A stretch of 64,000 nt of DNA from Fidelibacterota bacterium (GTDB lineage Bacteria; Fidelibacterota; Marinisomatia; SCGC-AAA003-L08; JACNLC01). This document shows positions 28,802 through 38,070 of this stretch, piece by piece. Position 1 is the first letter of the stretch. Each line of letters opens with the position of its first letter. Made by a program: the position numbers and the translations under genes. The notes under the pieces were generated by a model. That model had not been told where the DNA came from. It did no database searches and saw only the letters and a list, made by a program, of their open reading frames with translations. The stretch covers positions 1 through 64,000 of the forward strand of contig JACNLC010000050.1 in the NCBI GenBank assembly GCA_014381725.1, read 5' to 3'.

Positions 28802-29167
28802 TTAATGTCCGCAGTTTCCTCCACAGGATAATCCTTCGCCACTTGTTAGTAGAGTCGTTTTCCCATCTTTATGGCGGTCTATGGCTTCCAGCACCGTTGG
28901 AATGTCTTCAAGCAGAAATATCTTTACATCACAATCCACTGCAACATTAAAAGCTCCTGGACCCATATGGAATGTTACTGCAGAATCAAACCCTAATTCT
29001 TCAGCTCTAGCAAAGATTTTTGCGTGATGAGATTTTTCATCACCAACAATTTTATGAACTAGTTCTCCATTTTCGTTTACAATTAAAAACCAATTTGGGT
29101 GTCCAAAATGGTTGTCAACTTTTGAAGTTAATTCCGGAGCTTCTGCCGGGATACATATATTTTTCAT
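28802..29167 (-). CDS. NifX/NafY-like dinitrogenase-cofactor family protein
   Basis: 121 aa. It matches the dinitrogenase iron-molybdenum cofactor biosynthesis fold: N-terminal MKNICIPAE, then VDNHFGHPNWFLI with the family His, a MGPGAF glycine turn, and a C-terminal Cys tail SCGGNCGH that may bind an Fe-S cluster. Stand-alone members occur widely in anaerobes without nitrogenase, and no nif gene is visible here. It starts 3 nt after the anti-sigma gene, so it belongs to the sigma operon. A redox or metal link to that regulator is plausible. Confidence 0.85.
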   Translation of the reverse strand: MKNICIPAEAPELTSKVDNHFGHPNWFLIVNENGELVHKIVGDEKSHHAKIFARAEELGFDSAVTFHMGPGAFNVAVDCDVKIFLLEDIPTVLEAIDRHKDGKTTLLTSGEGLSCGGNCGH

Positions 29168-29170
29168 AAT

Positions 29171-29413
29171 TTATTCTTCCTTTAAATTGAGTATTTTAAA
29201 TAATCGATGAGACACATCTTCGGGGACATCCTGTTCTTCTTCGGTAATGCGATAAATTTTCACCAACTTTTTTACGGAATCAAAATGAACCTTGCATTCA
29301 GGACAATCTTCGAGATGGTTGACAATTTCATCACAAATAGGGGCATCAATATCTTCACCCATTTGCTGACAGATTAGTTTTTTAAGTTCGTTGCTATGTT
29401 TATGATGACTCAT
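29171..29413 (-). CDS. Zinc-binding anti-sigma factor (ZAS type)
   Basis: 80 aa, soluble, no membrane segment. It carries the HxxxCxxC signature of zinc anti-sigma factors (His33, Cys37, Cys40; HLEDCPEC), with further Cys15 and Cys27 upstream that could complete the zinc site. In this family, oxidation can form a disulfide, expel zinc and release the sigma factor, as in RsrA. The gene overlaps the sigma gene by 4 nt (ATGA), the usual sigma/anti-sigma coupling. Whether it senses redox cannot be decided from sequence alone. Confidence 0.87.
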   Translation of the reverse strand: MSHHKHSNELKKLICQQMGEDIDAPICDEIVNHLEDCPECKVHFDSVKKLVKIYRITEEEQDVPEDVSHRLFKILNLKEE

Positions 29414-29994
29414 ACTAATCCCTCATTCTTGAAATATTCTGCAAATTTTTCACGGAGTGATAATCTGGCACGCATTAGTCTAACTTTTACATTAGATTCT
29501 GAGATGTTTAATATTTCCGCAGTATCAGAAACTGAATTTCCTTCGATATCACGCAGAATGAAAATTGTCCTAAGATTCTCATTCAGTTCTTTGATTGCAG
29601 TATCTAAATATTTTCTAAATTCTTTATCTGATAATTTATTTTCAAGATGTTCCGGGATAGAAAACGACTCATTACTTCCCATTTCCGGATAATCTGGGTC
29701 ATCCAACGAGTAAGCTAAATTGATATGATGCTTGTCCCTCATTTTTTCCAAAGCAACATTAGTAGCAACTCGGTAGAGCCAAGTATATAATGATGAATTT
29801 CCTTTGAAAGTGTCAATTTTTGTTACCATTTTCAAAAATGTTTCCTGCAACACATCTTCGGCATCAGTTTCATTCCGCATTAATCGAAGCCCAAGGTTAT
29901 AAATTTTAGGTGAATAATGTGTTACCAACTCGCCGAGTGCTTTCCTGTTACCCTGTTTTGCCAGAGAAATAATTTTGTTTTCATCATTTAGCAT
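29410..29994 (-). CDS. ECF (RpoE-like) sigma factor
   Basis: 194 aa. Region 2 (about 20-90: DAEDVLQETFLKMV, then SLYTWLYRVATNVAL) recognises the -10 element and core polymerase. Region 4 (about 130-190: LRTIFILRDIEGNSVSDTAEIL, SESNVKVRLMRARLSLR) is a helix-turn-helix for the -35. First gene of an operon with the zinc anti-sigma (4-nt overlap) and the NifX-like gene. trxA lies just upstream on the same strand, which would fit a thiol-stress regulon. Binding sites were not identified. Confidence 0.93.
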   Translation of the reverse strand: MLNDENKIISLAKQGNRKALGELVTHYSPKIYNLGLRLMRNETDAEDVLQETFLKMVTKIDTFKGNSSLYTWLYRVATNVALEKMRDKHHINLAYSLDDPDYPEMGSNESFSIPEHLENKLSDKEFRKYLDTAIKELNENLRTIFILRDIEGNSVSDTAEILNISESNVKVRLMRARLSLREKFAEYFKNEGLV

Positions 29995-30072
29995 ACCCCT
30001 TAAATTAAGGAAATTGTAAAATGCAAACCTATCATTGAGTTAATTTTCTACGTTAGATTTTTACTAACAAGT

Positions 30073-30417
30073 CTATAAGTATTTCTCAATTTTTTCTATG
30101 ATATTATTTTTTGGTTGTGCTCCTACAATTTTATTAACCAATTTTCCATTTTTGAAAAATAGTAGTGTTGGAATGCTTCGTATCCCAAGCTCCTTAGATT
30201 TTTGATTATATTCAGAATTTAGCTTCCCAATTTTTGCCCTACCAGCAAACTCATCTGCAATTTCTTCGACAATTGGTCCGATAAGTTTACAAGGCCCACA
30301 CCAAGAAGCCCAAATATCAACAAGAACTACTCCTTGATATTGTAGAACTTCTTCGTCCCAGTTGCCGTCGGTAAATTCTACAATGTGCTTTTCTCTTTTT
30401 TTAAATAATCCAAACAT
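30073..30417 (-). CDS. trxA: Thioredoxin
   Basis: 114 aa. It has the canonical active site WASWCGPCK (Cys40, Cys43), the buried Asp in VLVDIW, the cis-Pro turn RSIPTLLFF and a C-terminal helix. It is the cytosolic disulfide reductase for many enzymes. The N-terminus is extended by about eight Lys-rich residues (MFGLFKKREK) compared with E. coli thioredoxin. AGAGAGGTT precedes ATG. The gap to the sigma gene downstream is about 78 bp, so they may share a transcript. Confidence 0.93.
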   Translation of the reverse strand: MFGLFKKREKHIVEFTDGNWDEEVLQYQGVVLVDIWASWCGPCKLIGPIVEEIADEFAGRAKIGKLNSEYNQKSKELGIRSIPTLLFFKNGKLVNKIVGAQPKNNIIEKIEKYL

Positions 30418-30477
30418 TTTAACCTCTCTTTTATAAAGATTAGATGCAGATTTTAATTTGAGGTTACAATATCTCTT

Positions 30478-31218
30478 CTAGTTTGAGCTAGTATTCTCGA
30501 AATAAATTAATCGCATTCCATCGAGAGTTAATGACGGGACAAGCGAATGTTTTATTGTTAATTTAGGCGAAACGAGTTTGCCAAATCCACCTGTAAGAAC
30601 GACATTGACATCATTCCATTCCATTTCAGTTTTTATTCGTTTAACCATTCCTTCAACTTCGTCAATTGCACTAAACATAATTCCTGATTGTAAATTTGTT
30701 TTGGTGTTTTTGCCGACAACTTTTTCAGGAAATGTAAATGCAGTATCACGGAGCAATGCGGCTTTTTCAAATAAATATCGTGCAGATACATCAATCCCAG
30801 GAGCAATTGCACCACCAATAAATGTTTGTTTTTCGTCAATCACATCATAGGTTGTTGCAGTTCCAAAATCTACAACAATTGCAGGTGAACCGATATTTTC
30901 AATCGTCGCTACACAATTACAAATTCTATCGGCACCGACTTCAGATGGATCATCAACATTGTAAAGCAAACCGGAATTTTCTACAGAAACAACTATCGGA
31001 AAAATGTCGAAAATGTTTTTGGAAGCTTCCGAGTAAATTTTGGTGAGATAAGGGACAACCGAACTGATTACTATTCCATCAATCTGATGTTCGGATAACG
31101 GTTGAAATTCACTCCAAAAATTTAGGTCAGATTCAATCCGCACGGATTCAACAAGATTATCATTATCAAAAACCGCACAGACAACATTAGTGTTTCCAAT
31201 ATCAATTGTAAGTAACAT
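30478..31218 (-). CDS. coaX: Type III pantothenate kinase
   Basis: 246 aa. N-terminal phosphate loop MLLTIDIGNTN, then the family motifs GADRICN and VDFGTATTYD, GGAIAPGI and LTGGFGKL. It phosphorylates pantothenate, the first step of coenzyme A synthesis; the second/third-step enzyme CoaBC is encoded at 49223-50425. Its start overlaps the birA stop by one nucleotide, so the two are translationally coupled, a common coaX-birA arrangement. Confidence 0.94.
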   Translation of the reverse strand: MLLTIDIGNTNVVCAVFDNDNLVESVRIESDLNFWSEFQPLSEHQIDGIVISSVVPYLTKIYSEASKNIFDIFPIVVSVENSGLLYNVDDPSEVGADRICNCVATIENIGSPAIVVDFGTATTYDVIDEKQTFIGGAIAPGIDVSARYLFEKAALLRDTAFTFPEKVVGKNTKTNLQSGIMFSAIDEVEGMVKRIKTEMEWNDVNVVLTGGFGKLVSPKLTIKHSLVPSLTLDGMRLIYFENTSSN

Positions 31219-31979
31219 TAAATCTGAATTTCTCCTGTTGAAAAAGTCTGAATATCCCCGTTGATTTTAACAAGAGCATGCCCTTGTTTGTTTAAATCCA
31301 CAAACCGACCGTTTAAGAGTCGATTTCCATAGTGAAATTTTACATCAGTATTTAGATGTGAGCAATAGGATTTCCACTTTTCTATAATTGTGGATTCACT
31401 ATTGATTGATTTTTCCAGATGGTTAATAATTTCTGCTAATATTACTTCTCGTTTGTATTTTTTACCAGAAATGTGTCGCAAAGATGTCGCCGAATGTTGG
31501 AGATATGTAGGAAAATCGTTCAATTTTTCGTTGACATTTATCCCAATTCCCAATACCACAACATTTTTATTTTTGATTTTATGGCATTCAGCAAGCACTC
31601 CGCCCAATTTGGAATTCTGATAAATAATATCATTAGGCCACTTGAGTTTTGTTTTAATCTCTGTAGATTTTATGATACCCTCAACACAACCGATTCCTGC
31701 GACAAGAGATATTAATCCCAATTTCTCAATTGAAAAATTAGGATAAAGTAATATAGAAAATGTTAAACTAGAGTTAGGTAGCGAAAACCATTTATTTCCT
31801 CTGCGTCCTTTCCCTAAAGTTTGGTCGTCTGTTATAGAAGCCATTCCTTCTGTTGCATTATTGGAAGAAACCAAGTCCCATATAATTTTACTAGTGGATT
31901 CTGTTTTGGGAAGATATTTTAGATTTTTCCCCAAGATACCAGTTTCTAAGTAAGAATAATATAAATGTTCAGAAAACAT
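31218..31979 (-). CDS. birA: Biotin-[acetyl-CoA-carboxylase] ligase
   Basis: 253 aa, the catalytic type without an N-terminal DNA-binding domain, so it should not repress biotin genes. Motifs: TESTSKIIWDL, GKGRRGNKWFS (the biotinyl-AMP loop, normally GRGRxGRxW; the first Arg is Lys here), LKWPNDI, KLGGVLAEC and GIGINVN. It activates biotin with ATP and attaches it to the carboxylase carrier. Upstream partner of coaX with a 1-nt overlap. Confidence 0.92.
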   Translation of the reverse strand: MFSEHLYYSYLETGILGKNLKYLPKTESTSKIIWDLVSSNNATEGMASITDDQTLGKGRRGNKWFSLPNSSLTFSILLYPNFSIEKLGLISLVAGIGCVEGIIKSTEIKTKLKWPNDIIYQNSKLGGVLAECHKIKNKNVVVLGIGINVNEKLNDFPTYLQHSATSLRHISGKKYKREVILAEIINHLEKSINSESTIIEKWKSYCSHLNTDVKFHYGNRLLNGRFVDLNKQGHALVKINGDIQTFSTGEIQI

Positions 31980-32068
31980 ATACGAAAATTTAAGTTTGCT
32001 GAAAGTAAAATAAAAACACAGAATAACATTTGCTTTATACGATTACGATATAGGTAAATTTAAAGTAT

Positions 32069-34567
32069 ATGGGAAAAAACATAAATAAACTAATCATTGT
32101 AGAATCTCCATCAAAAACGAAAACTTTACAAAAGTTTTTGGGAGATGATTATACTATAAAAGCATCAGTTGGGCATATTCGCGATTTACCAGATAAAGAA
32201 CTCGGTGTAGATGTTGACAATAATTTCAAACCGAAATATGTTGTTTCATCTGGCAAGCAAAAAGTTATTACTGAGCTAAAATCTGCACTGAAAAATGCCG
32301 ACGAACTCTATCTTGCAACTGACCCGGACAGAGAGGGAGAAGCAATATCGTGGCACCTCATTGAGCTACTAAAACCGAAAATCCCGATTAAGCGATTAGC
32401 TTTTCACGAAATTACTAAATCGGCAATCCAAGACGCGTTTTCACACACTCGCGACATTGACCGCTCACTAGTCAATGCACAGGAAACTCGTAGAATTTTA
32501 GACAGACTATTCGGATTTTTGGTTTCCAAACAACTTTGGCTTAATGTAAAAGGCGGACTATCAGCAGGTAGAGTTCAGAGTCCTGCTCTAAAATTAATTG
32601 TGAACAAAGAAAAACAGCGGTCGGCGTTTAGGCAAGGCGAATATTGGAATTTAACCGGAACATTTGAAGCCGAAAAAGGGAAATTTGATGCCCGTTTGAC
32701 TCTATTAGATAACAATAAAATTGCATCGGGAAAGGATTTCGATAAAAACACCGGAGAAGTATCCAAAAAAAATATCACGGTTCTCAATAAAGAAAAAACA
32801 GAATCTCTATCCAAACAACTTAAAGAAAATTCTTGGATAATTGATTCTATAGAGCAAAAACCGATAACTTCAAATCCGTATCCACCTTTTATAACATCAA
32901 CTTTACAGCAAGAGGGAATTAGAAAACTTAGGATGAGTTCACAGCAGGTGATGATGTCAGCCCAAAAATTGTATGAAAACGGCTACATTACCTATATGAG
33001 AACCGATTCTATTTCATTGTCAGCAGAAGCAATTAACGGTGCTAGAAATGCTATTCAAAAATTGTATGGAAGTGATTATTTGCCATCTAAACCGCGAGCA
33101 TTTAAGAGTAAAGTTAAAAATGCACAGGAAGCTCACGAAGCAATCCGCCCTGCAGGAGCAACTTTCAGAACACCAGAAAGTTTAAGCGGAAAATTGTCAG
33201 GTAAAGAATGGCAATTATACGATTTAATTTGGAAAAGAACAGTTGCCAGCCAAATGGTTTCTGCAAAATTGCTTCAGACAACAATTAAAGTGTCCGATGG
33301 AAATGCGATTTTTGAAGCAAAAGGAAAAGTTATAGAATTCCCTGGTTACTTCAAAGCTTATGTGCAAGGTTCAGACGACCCAAGCGGCGAACTCGATAAC
33401 AAAGAGAAAACGCTTCCTTCATTATCAAAGGGCGAAAATGTACATTGCGAACAATTATTACCAAGTCAGCATTTTACGAAACCGCCACCTCGATTTACAG
33501 AAGCAACTTTGGTAAAAGAATTGGAAGCTCTGGGAATTGGAAGACCATCCACTTATGCAACTATTATGACGAACATCCAGAAGCGTGGCTATGTGAATAG
33601 AGTAAAGGGTTCTCTCATCCCGACATTAACGGCGTATGCAATAGTGCATTTTCTCGAAAAGTATTTTGACGATTTAATTGATTTACAATTTACTGCCAAA
33701 CTCGAAGATTTGTTGGATGAAATATCTCGAAAAGAATTAAGCCATTCTGACTTTTTGAACGGATTTTATTTTGGAAACGATAAGCACGATGGTCTGAAAA
33801 ATCAAATTGAACAAGAATTTGACAAAGCTGTTTCCAAAACCATTTTGACATTAGAAGAAAATTCCGAAAATCCTATTGCTATCAAAATAGGTCGTTATGG
33901 AATTTATCTTCAGAAAAATGGTGAAAATGCTACGCTTCCAGATGATGCAATTCCAAGTGAGTTAAATCCTGAAATTATTCAAACATATTTTGACAAGAAA
34001 AATGAATCACCTGAGGAATTAGGATTATCAGAAAACAATGAAACTATTTTTCTAAAGGAAGGGCGATATGGACCATATTTACAATCCGGAAAGAAAATGA
34101 AATCTCTACCTCCTGGATTCAGTAAAAATGAAATTACTCCTAATATTGCAAAAAAAATAATCGCTCTACCTAGTGAACTTGGTAAACACCCTGACAATAA
34201 CGAGACAATTACAGCAGATATTGGGCGATATGGGCCATATATCAGATGCGGAAAAGAAACTCGAAAAGTGATGGCTCCGGATATCATTATAGATTTAACT
34301 CTCGAACGGGCAATTGAGATTTTAGCAACAAGCAAAAAAAGTTCGGCACCGGCTGTGTTAAAAGAGCTCGGAACAGACCCCGACACTAAAAATACTATCG
34401 AGCTAAAAGATGGGCGGTATGGTGTTTATGTATCTGATGGGAAAATTAATGCAACTTTACCAAAAGGAACTGACCAAAATACATTAACTCTTGAAACGGC
34501 AATCGAATTGATAAAAGAAAAGAAAGCCAAAGGTCCGAAAAAAAGACGGTTTAAGAAGAGAAAGTAA
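32069..34567 (+). CDS. topA: DNA topoisomerase I
   Basis: 832 aa type IA topoisomerase. The N-terminal Toprim domain (about 7-120) has IVESPSKTKTL and DPDREGEAISWHL. The active-site region is YITYMRTDSISLSAEA (catalytic Tyr in YMRTDS, about residue 311), with later EAHEAIRP. It relaxes negative supercoils. The C-terminus differs from E. coli: zinc fingers (CxxC pairs) are absent, and four tandem GRYG(I/P/V)Y repeats (Toprim C-repeat type, about 610-800) lead to a Lys/Arg-rich tail (PKKRRFKKRK). Divergent from birA. Confidence 0.95.
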   Translation: MGKNINKLIIVESPSKTKTLQKFLGDDYTIKASVGHIRDLPDKELGVDVDNNFKPKYVVSSGKQKVITELKSALKNADELYLATDPDREGEAISWHLIELLKPKIPIKRLAFHEITKSAIQDAFSHTRDIDRSLVNAQETRRILDRLFGFLVSKQLWLNVKGGLSAGRVQSPALKLIVNKEKQRSAFRQGEYWNLTGTFEAEKGKFDARLTLLDNNKIASGKDFDKNTGEVSKKNITVLNKEKTESLSKQLKENSWIIDSIEQKPITSNPYPPFITSTLQQEGIRKLRMSSQQVMMSAQKLYENGYITYMRTDSISLSAEAINGARNAIQKLYGSDYLPSKPRAFKSKVKNAQEAHEAIRPAGATFRTPESLSGKLSGKEWQLYDLIWKRTVASQMVSAKLLQTTIKVSDGNAIFEAKGKVIEFPGYFKAYVQGSDDPSGELDNKEKTLPSLSKGENVHCEQLLPSQHFTKPPPRFTEATLVKELEALGIGRPSTYATIMTNIQKRGYVNRVKGSLIPTLTAYAIVHFLEKYFDDLIDLQFTAKLEDLLDEISRKELSHSDFLNGFYFGNDKHDGLKNQIEQEFDKAVSKTILTLEENSENPIAIKIGRYGIYLQKNGENATLPDDAIPSELNPEIIQTYFDKKNESPEELGLSENNETIFLKEGRYGPYLQSGKKMKSLPPGFSKNEITPNIAKKIIALPSELGKHPDNNETITADIGRYGPYIRCGKETRKVMAPDIIIDLTLERAIEILATSKKSSAPAVLKELGTDPDTKNTIELKDGRYGVYVSDGKINATLPKGTDQNTLTLETAIELIKEKKAKGPKKRRFKKRK

Positions 34568-34605
34568 AAACGCAAAGTCTCTAAGATGCAAAGAAAAACA
34601 TCTAA

Positions 34606-34823
34606 ATGGGAATGATATCCGAAAATGAAATAGCCAAAATAGTGGTGGATGTTTGCTACAACATTCATATTAAATTATGTCCTGGATTATTTGAGTCAGT
34701 TTATGAAGAAAGACTTAGTTGCGAACTTATTTGAAGTTGACAAATATGAAGTTTGGATTATTAATAAATTTCAATGAAAAATTAATTAAAGATGGAATAA
34801 CAAGAATTGTAAATAACCTGTGA
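34606..34823 (+). pseudogene. Broken GxxExxY-family gene
   Basis: Two fragments of a GxxExxY (PDDEXK_3) protein. 34606-34734 gives 42 codons (EIAKIVVDVCYNIH ... PGLFESVYEERL) ending at TGA. 34746-34823 gives the family C-terminus KFGLLINFN ... GITRIVNN. The central ~60 residues, including the expected nuclease core, are missing and the frame is shifted. Flanks carry inverted repeats: ctaagatgcaaag at 34581-34593 and ctttgcgtcttag at 34844-34856 (12 of 13 paired). It fills the topA-glyS gap. GxxExxY genes are commonly found scattered as short mobile-looking units, which fits a decayed insertion. Confidence 0.8.
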
Positions 34824-34876
34824 TTAAAAAGATGTGATTTTGCTTTGCGTCTTAGCGATAACAAAAAGGATAAATA

Positions 34877-36346
34877 ATGGCAAATATAAAAAGTGATGGG
34901 ACAATATTAGAAACTCTAACCTCTCTGTCTAAACAACGAGGTTTTATTTTTCAGAGCAGTGAGGTTTATGGTGGTTTGGGTTCAACCTGGGATTATGGCC
35001 CGTTGGGTGTAGAGTTAAAACGAAATGTTAAAAATTTCTGGTGGCAGGAAATGGTAACTTCACGAGAAAATATTGTTGGTATGGATGCCGCCATTTTAAT
35101 GCACCCAAAAGTTTGGGAAGCAAGCGGTCATATTGACAATTTTCACGACCCGTTAGTGGACAACAAAGAATCCAAAAAACGATATAGAATGGATCACTTA
35201 TTAGAAGAACAACCTGAAGAAGTCATCGAGAAATTATTGGTTAAATTTTATGGCGATACAATCCCGAAATTTGCTGATGATGAAGATAAATTTCAATCAA
35301 TTGTTGGTAAATTGAACGAAAACCAGTCCAATAGTGCTGAAGCTCTAGTAAATGTTGGTCTCATTGACCCGCATACTAAAAAAGTTGGTGATTGGACGAA
35401 TCTCCGCCAGTTTAATCTTATGTTCAAAACACATATGGGACCGACTGATGATTCAGCATCTGTTGTGTATCTCCGACCTGAAACTGCACAGGGAATATTT
35501 GTTAATTTTCCGAACGTTCAATCCACTTCTCGTCAGAAACTTCCTTTTGGAATTGCACAACTTGGGAAAGCGTTCAGGAATGAAATCACCACAGGAAATT
35601 TTATTTTCCGCACTCGTGAATTTGAACAGATGGAAATGGAATTTTTCTGTCGCTCAAATGAAACTGGGAAATGGTTAGAATATTGGTCTAATGAACGATT
35701 AAATTGGTTTAAATCTTTGGGTATCAACGAGAGTAAATTACGGCTTCGACCACATGGTAGCGACGAATTAGCTCATTATTCTACAGCATGTTATGATGTG
35801 GAATATAAATTTGATTTTGGATGGTCAGAGTTAGAAGGAATCGCCGACAGGGGAACTTTCGATTTAGACCAACACGCAAAATTCAGCGGGAAGAAAATGA
35901 CATATTTTGACCAACCAAATAATGAGAATATCATTCCAGCTGTTGTTGAAACTTCTGCTGGAGTTGACAGAGCTGTTCTTACTATTTTAGCAGATGCTTT
36001 TACAGAAGAAGAGGTAAACGGCGAAAAAAGAACTGTCCTAAAATTTTCACCAAAAGTTGCACCAACTACGGTGGCTGTTTTCCCATTGATGAATAAAGGA
36101 GGGCAACCGGAAAAAGCACAAACAATTGTTGACGAGTTGCGAAAAGAATTTAGCGCATTTTATGATGCTGGTGGTTCAATCGGTCGAAGATATCGCAGGC
36201 AAGATGAAGCAGGAACACCATTTGGAATTACAGTTGACCACGACACTATGGATGATGATACCGTTACTCTCCGCGATAGAGATACAATGCAACAAGTCCG
36301 CGTTGGGATTGATAAAGTTAGAGATGCCGTGAGAGATAGAATGTAA
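34877..36346 (+). CDS. glyS: Glycyl-tRNA synthetase (dimeric type)
   Basis: 489 aa class II synthetase of the alpha2 type. Visible motifs: GFIFQSSEVYGGLGSTWDYG at the N-terminus, RPETAQGIFVNF (motif 2 region), FGIAQLGKAFRNEI, FEQMEMEFF, PAVVETSAGVDR and the anticodon-binding domain (about 375-485: PFGITVDHDTMDDDTVTLRD). It charges tRNA-Gly. AAAAAGGATAAATA precedes ATG. No second (beta) subunit is needed for this type. Confidence 0.95.
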   Translation: MANIKSDGTILETLTSLSKQRGFIFQSSEVYGGLGSTWDYGPLGVELKRNVKNFWWQEMVTSRENIVGMDAAILMHPKVWEASGHIDNFHDPLVDNKESKKRYRMDHLLEEQPEEVIEKLLVKFYGDTIPKFADDEDKFQSIVGKLNENQSNSAEALVNVGLIDPHTKKVGDWTNLRQFNLMFKTHMGPTDDSASVVYLRPETAQGIFVNFPNVQSTSRQKLPFGIAQLGKAFRNEITTGNFIFRTREFEQMEMEFFCRSNETGKWLEYWSNERLNWFKSLGINESKLRLRPHGSDELAHYSTACYDVEYKFDFGWSELEGIADRGTFDLDQHAKFSGKKMTYFDQPNNENIIPAVVETSAGVDRAVLTILADAFTEEEVNGEKRTVLKFSPKVAPTTVAVFPLMNKGGQPEKAQTIVDELRKEFSAFYDAGGSIGRRYRRQDEAGTPFGITVDHDTMDDDTVTLRDRDTMQQVRVGIDKVRDAVRDRM

Positions 36347-36405
36347 GTTAGTTTCTCGCCAAATTTCATTGTTTTATTACTGACATTTATATAAAATCAC
36401 TATTT

Positions 36406-37956
36406 TCAGAAACTATTGAAAGTTTTATTACCAGCAACTACAGTCATTAATACTTCTGTTTTCAAAATTTCATTTTCTGGACAAGTTAGAATATTGTTGG
36501 ATAAAATCGTAAAATCAGCGTCATATCCAAGTTTAATTTGTCCTCTTCGATGTTCAGCAAATTCTCCATAAGATGCCCAAGTAGTTAACATTTTGAGAGC
36601 ATTGCTTCGCGAGATACATTCCTCCGGATGCCAACCATTTTCTGGGAAACCATTAGAAGTTTTTCGAGTAACCGCTGCGTAAAACTCGAAAATCGGGTTC
36701 CCTTCTTCAATCGGGCAATCAGACCCACCCGGTATTTGGCACCCAATATCAATTAAAGTTTTCAGTCGTGATATTTGATGCGTGCGATGCGTGCCAATTC
36801 GCTTATCTAACCAATTCATATCAGAAATAAAGTGCGATGGTTGTATCGATGGTAAAACGCCTAATTTTGCAAATCGACAGATATCATCGTCTGCAATCAT
36901 TTCAGAATGTTCAATTCTCCACCTATGATTTTTGGTATTGTTCAGTGTGCTTTCATAGATATTCAAAGTTTCACGAACAGCTCTATCTCCAATGGCGTGA
37001 GTGTTTAGCTGAAATCCTGCATCTCTACATTTTTTGGCTAAATTCTCAAATTCTTGTTTTTCGTATAATAACAAACCTCTATTATCTTGATCATCAGAAT
37101 ACGGCTCCAATAAAGCGGCTCCGCGACTTCCAAGTGCTCCATCTCCCAATGTTTTTACAGAACGAATCGTGTAATAATCAGATTCAAAAAAACCTTGCTG
37201 AAAATATTCATTTAGTAAATCAGTATATTTGTCTCCAAGCATTCCGTAACAACGAATCGGAAACTCAGGATTATTGGATATTTTTTTCATTGCTATAACC
37301 GTTTTAGCACATTGCCAAGCATCGTGAACACCAGTTATCCCTCGATTTGGCATTTCGTTAACTGCAGACAACAGCCATCGCTCTATGTCATTTAGTGATG
37401 GTTTGGGTAAAATATCAGTTATGATATCCATTGCATTATCAATGAGGATGCAATTATTTACAACCCGACCACCATCGGGAATAATTGAAGAATTTAGTCC
37501 AGAAATTTCTTGTGCTTTGTAATTAATCCACGCTGAATGTCCATCAACACGAGTTAAATACACCGGATGATTTGGAGTGCAATCATCTAAAATTTGAGCT
37601 GAGGGAAATCCCGGATTATCCCACTTTGATTGGTCCCAGCCGAATCCGAAAATCCATTTATTCTCTGGTAATTTTCGTGTTTGCTCTATAACTTTTTCTG
37701 CGATTTGTTGTGGAGATGTAAAACCACGAAGATTGAGATATTCTAATTGTTTACCAATGCCTGATAAATGTAAATGTGCATCGACAAATCCAGGGAGGAG
37801 TGTAGCACCATCAAGATTGATATTTTTTGCATTGGCTTGAGTGTTGTCAATAGAAATAATTTTCCCATCACAAATAGTAACCGATTTAGCGAATGGATAA
37901 TCAACATTCAAAGTGATAACATTACCGTTAATAAAATTTATTGTATCGTGAACCAT
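36406..37956 (-). CDS. YtcJ-type amidohydrolase
   Basis: 516 aa from ATG 37956; the GTG at 38001 adds 15 residues without support. Amidohydrolase-3 (YtcJ-like) family: metal ligands in GFVDAHLHLSG, mid-domain NTHAIGDRAV, IEHSEMI, and GSDCPIEEGNP near the C-terminus, with an N-terminal beta-sandwich (INGNVITLN ... DGKIISIDN). Substrate unknown; the family hydrolyses C-N bonds of amides, carbamates or similar compounds. No signal peptide, so cytosolic. Stands alone, convergent with glyS. Confidence 0.88.
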   Translation of the reverse strand: MVHDTINFINGNVITLNVDYPFAKSVTICDGKIISIDNTQANAKNINLDGATLLPGFVDAHLHLSGIGKQLEYLNLRGFTSPQQIAEKVIEQTRKLPENKWIFGFGWDQSKWDNPGFPSAQILDDCTPNHPVYLTRVDGHSAWINYKAQEISGLNSSIIPDGGRVVNNCILIDNAMDIITDILPKPSLNDIERWLLSAVNEMPNRGITGVHDAWQCAKTVIAMKKISNNPEFPIRCYGMLGDKYTDLLNEYFQQGFFESDYYTIRSVKTLGDGALGSRGAALLEPYSDDQDNRGLLLYEKQEFENLAKKCRDAGFQLNTHAIGDRAVRETLNIYESTLNNTKNHRWRIEHSEMIADDDICRFAKLGVLPSIQPSHFISDMNWLDKRIGTHRTHQISRLKTLIDIGCQIPGGSDCPIEEGNPIFEFYAAVTRKTSNGFPENGWHPEECISRSNALKMLTTWASYGEFAEHRRGQIKLGYDADFTILSNNILTCPENEILKTEVLMTVVAGNKTFNSF

Positions 37957-38070
37957 TACGAAATTTAGAGAACACTTTATAAACAAACCACGAATTAACA
38001 CAAAAATATTGTAAAACTAGAATCTTTGCTATTTAGCGAAGAGAAATTTATGCGCTGTTTAAAATATTTT

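Noticed and set aside
28802..29167. Evidence of nitrogen fixation from the NifX-like gene
   Set aside because: No other nif gene is present and stand-alone members of this family are common in non-fixers.
33979..34386. 135-codon minus frame within topA
   Set aside because: Antisense shadow of the repeated GRYG region of topA.
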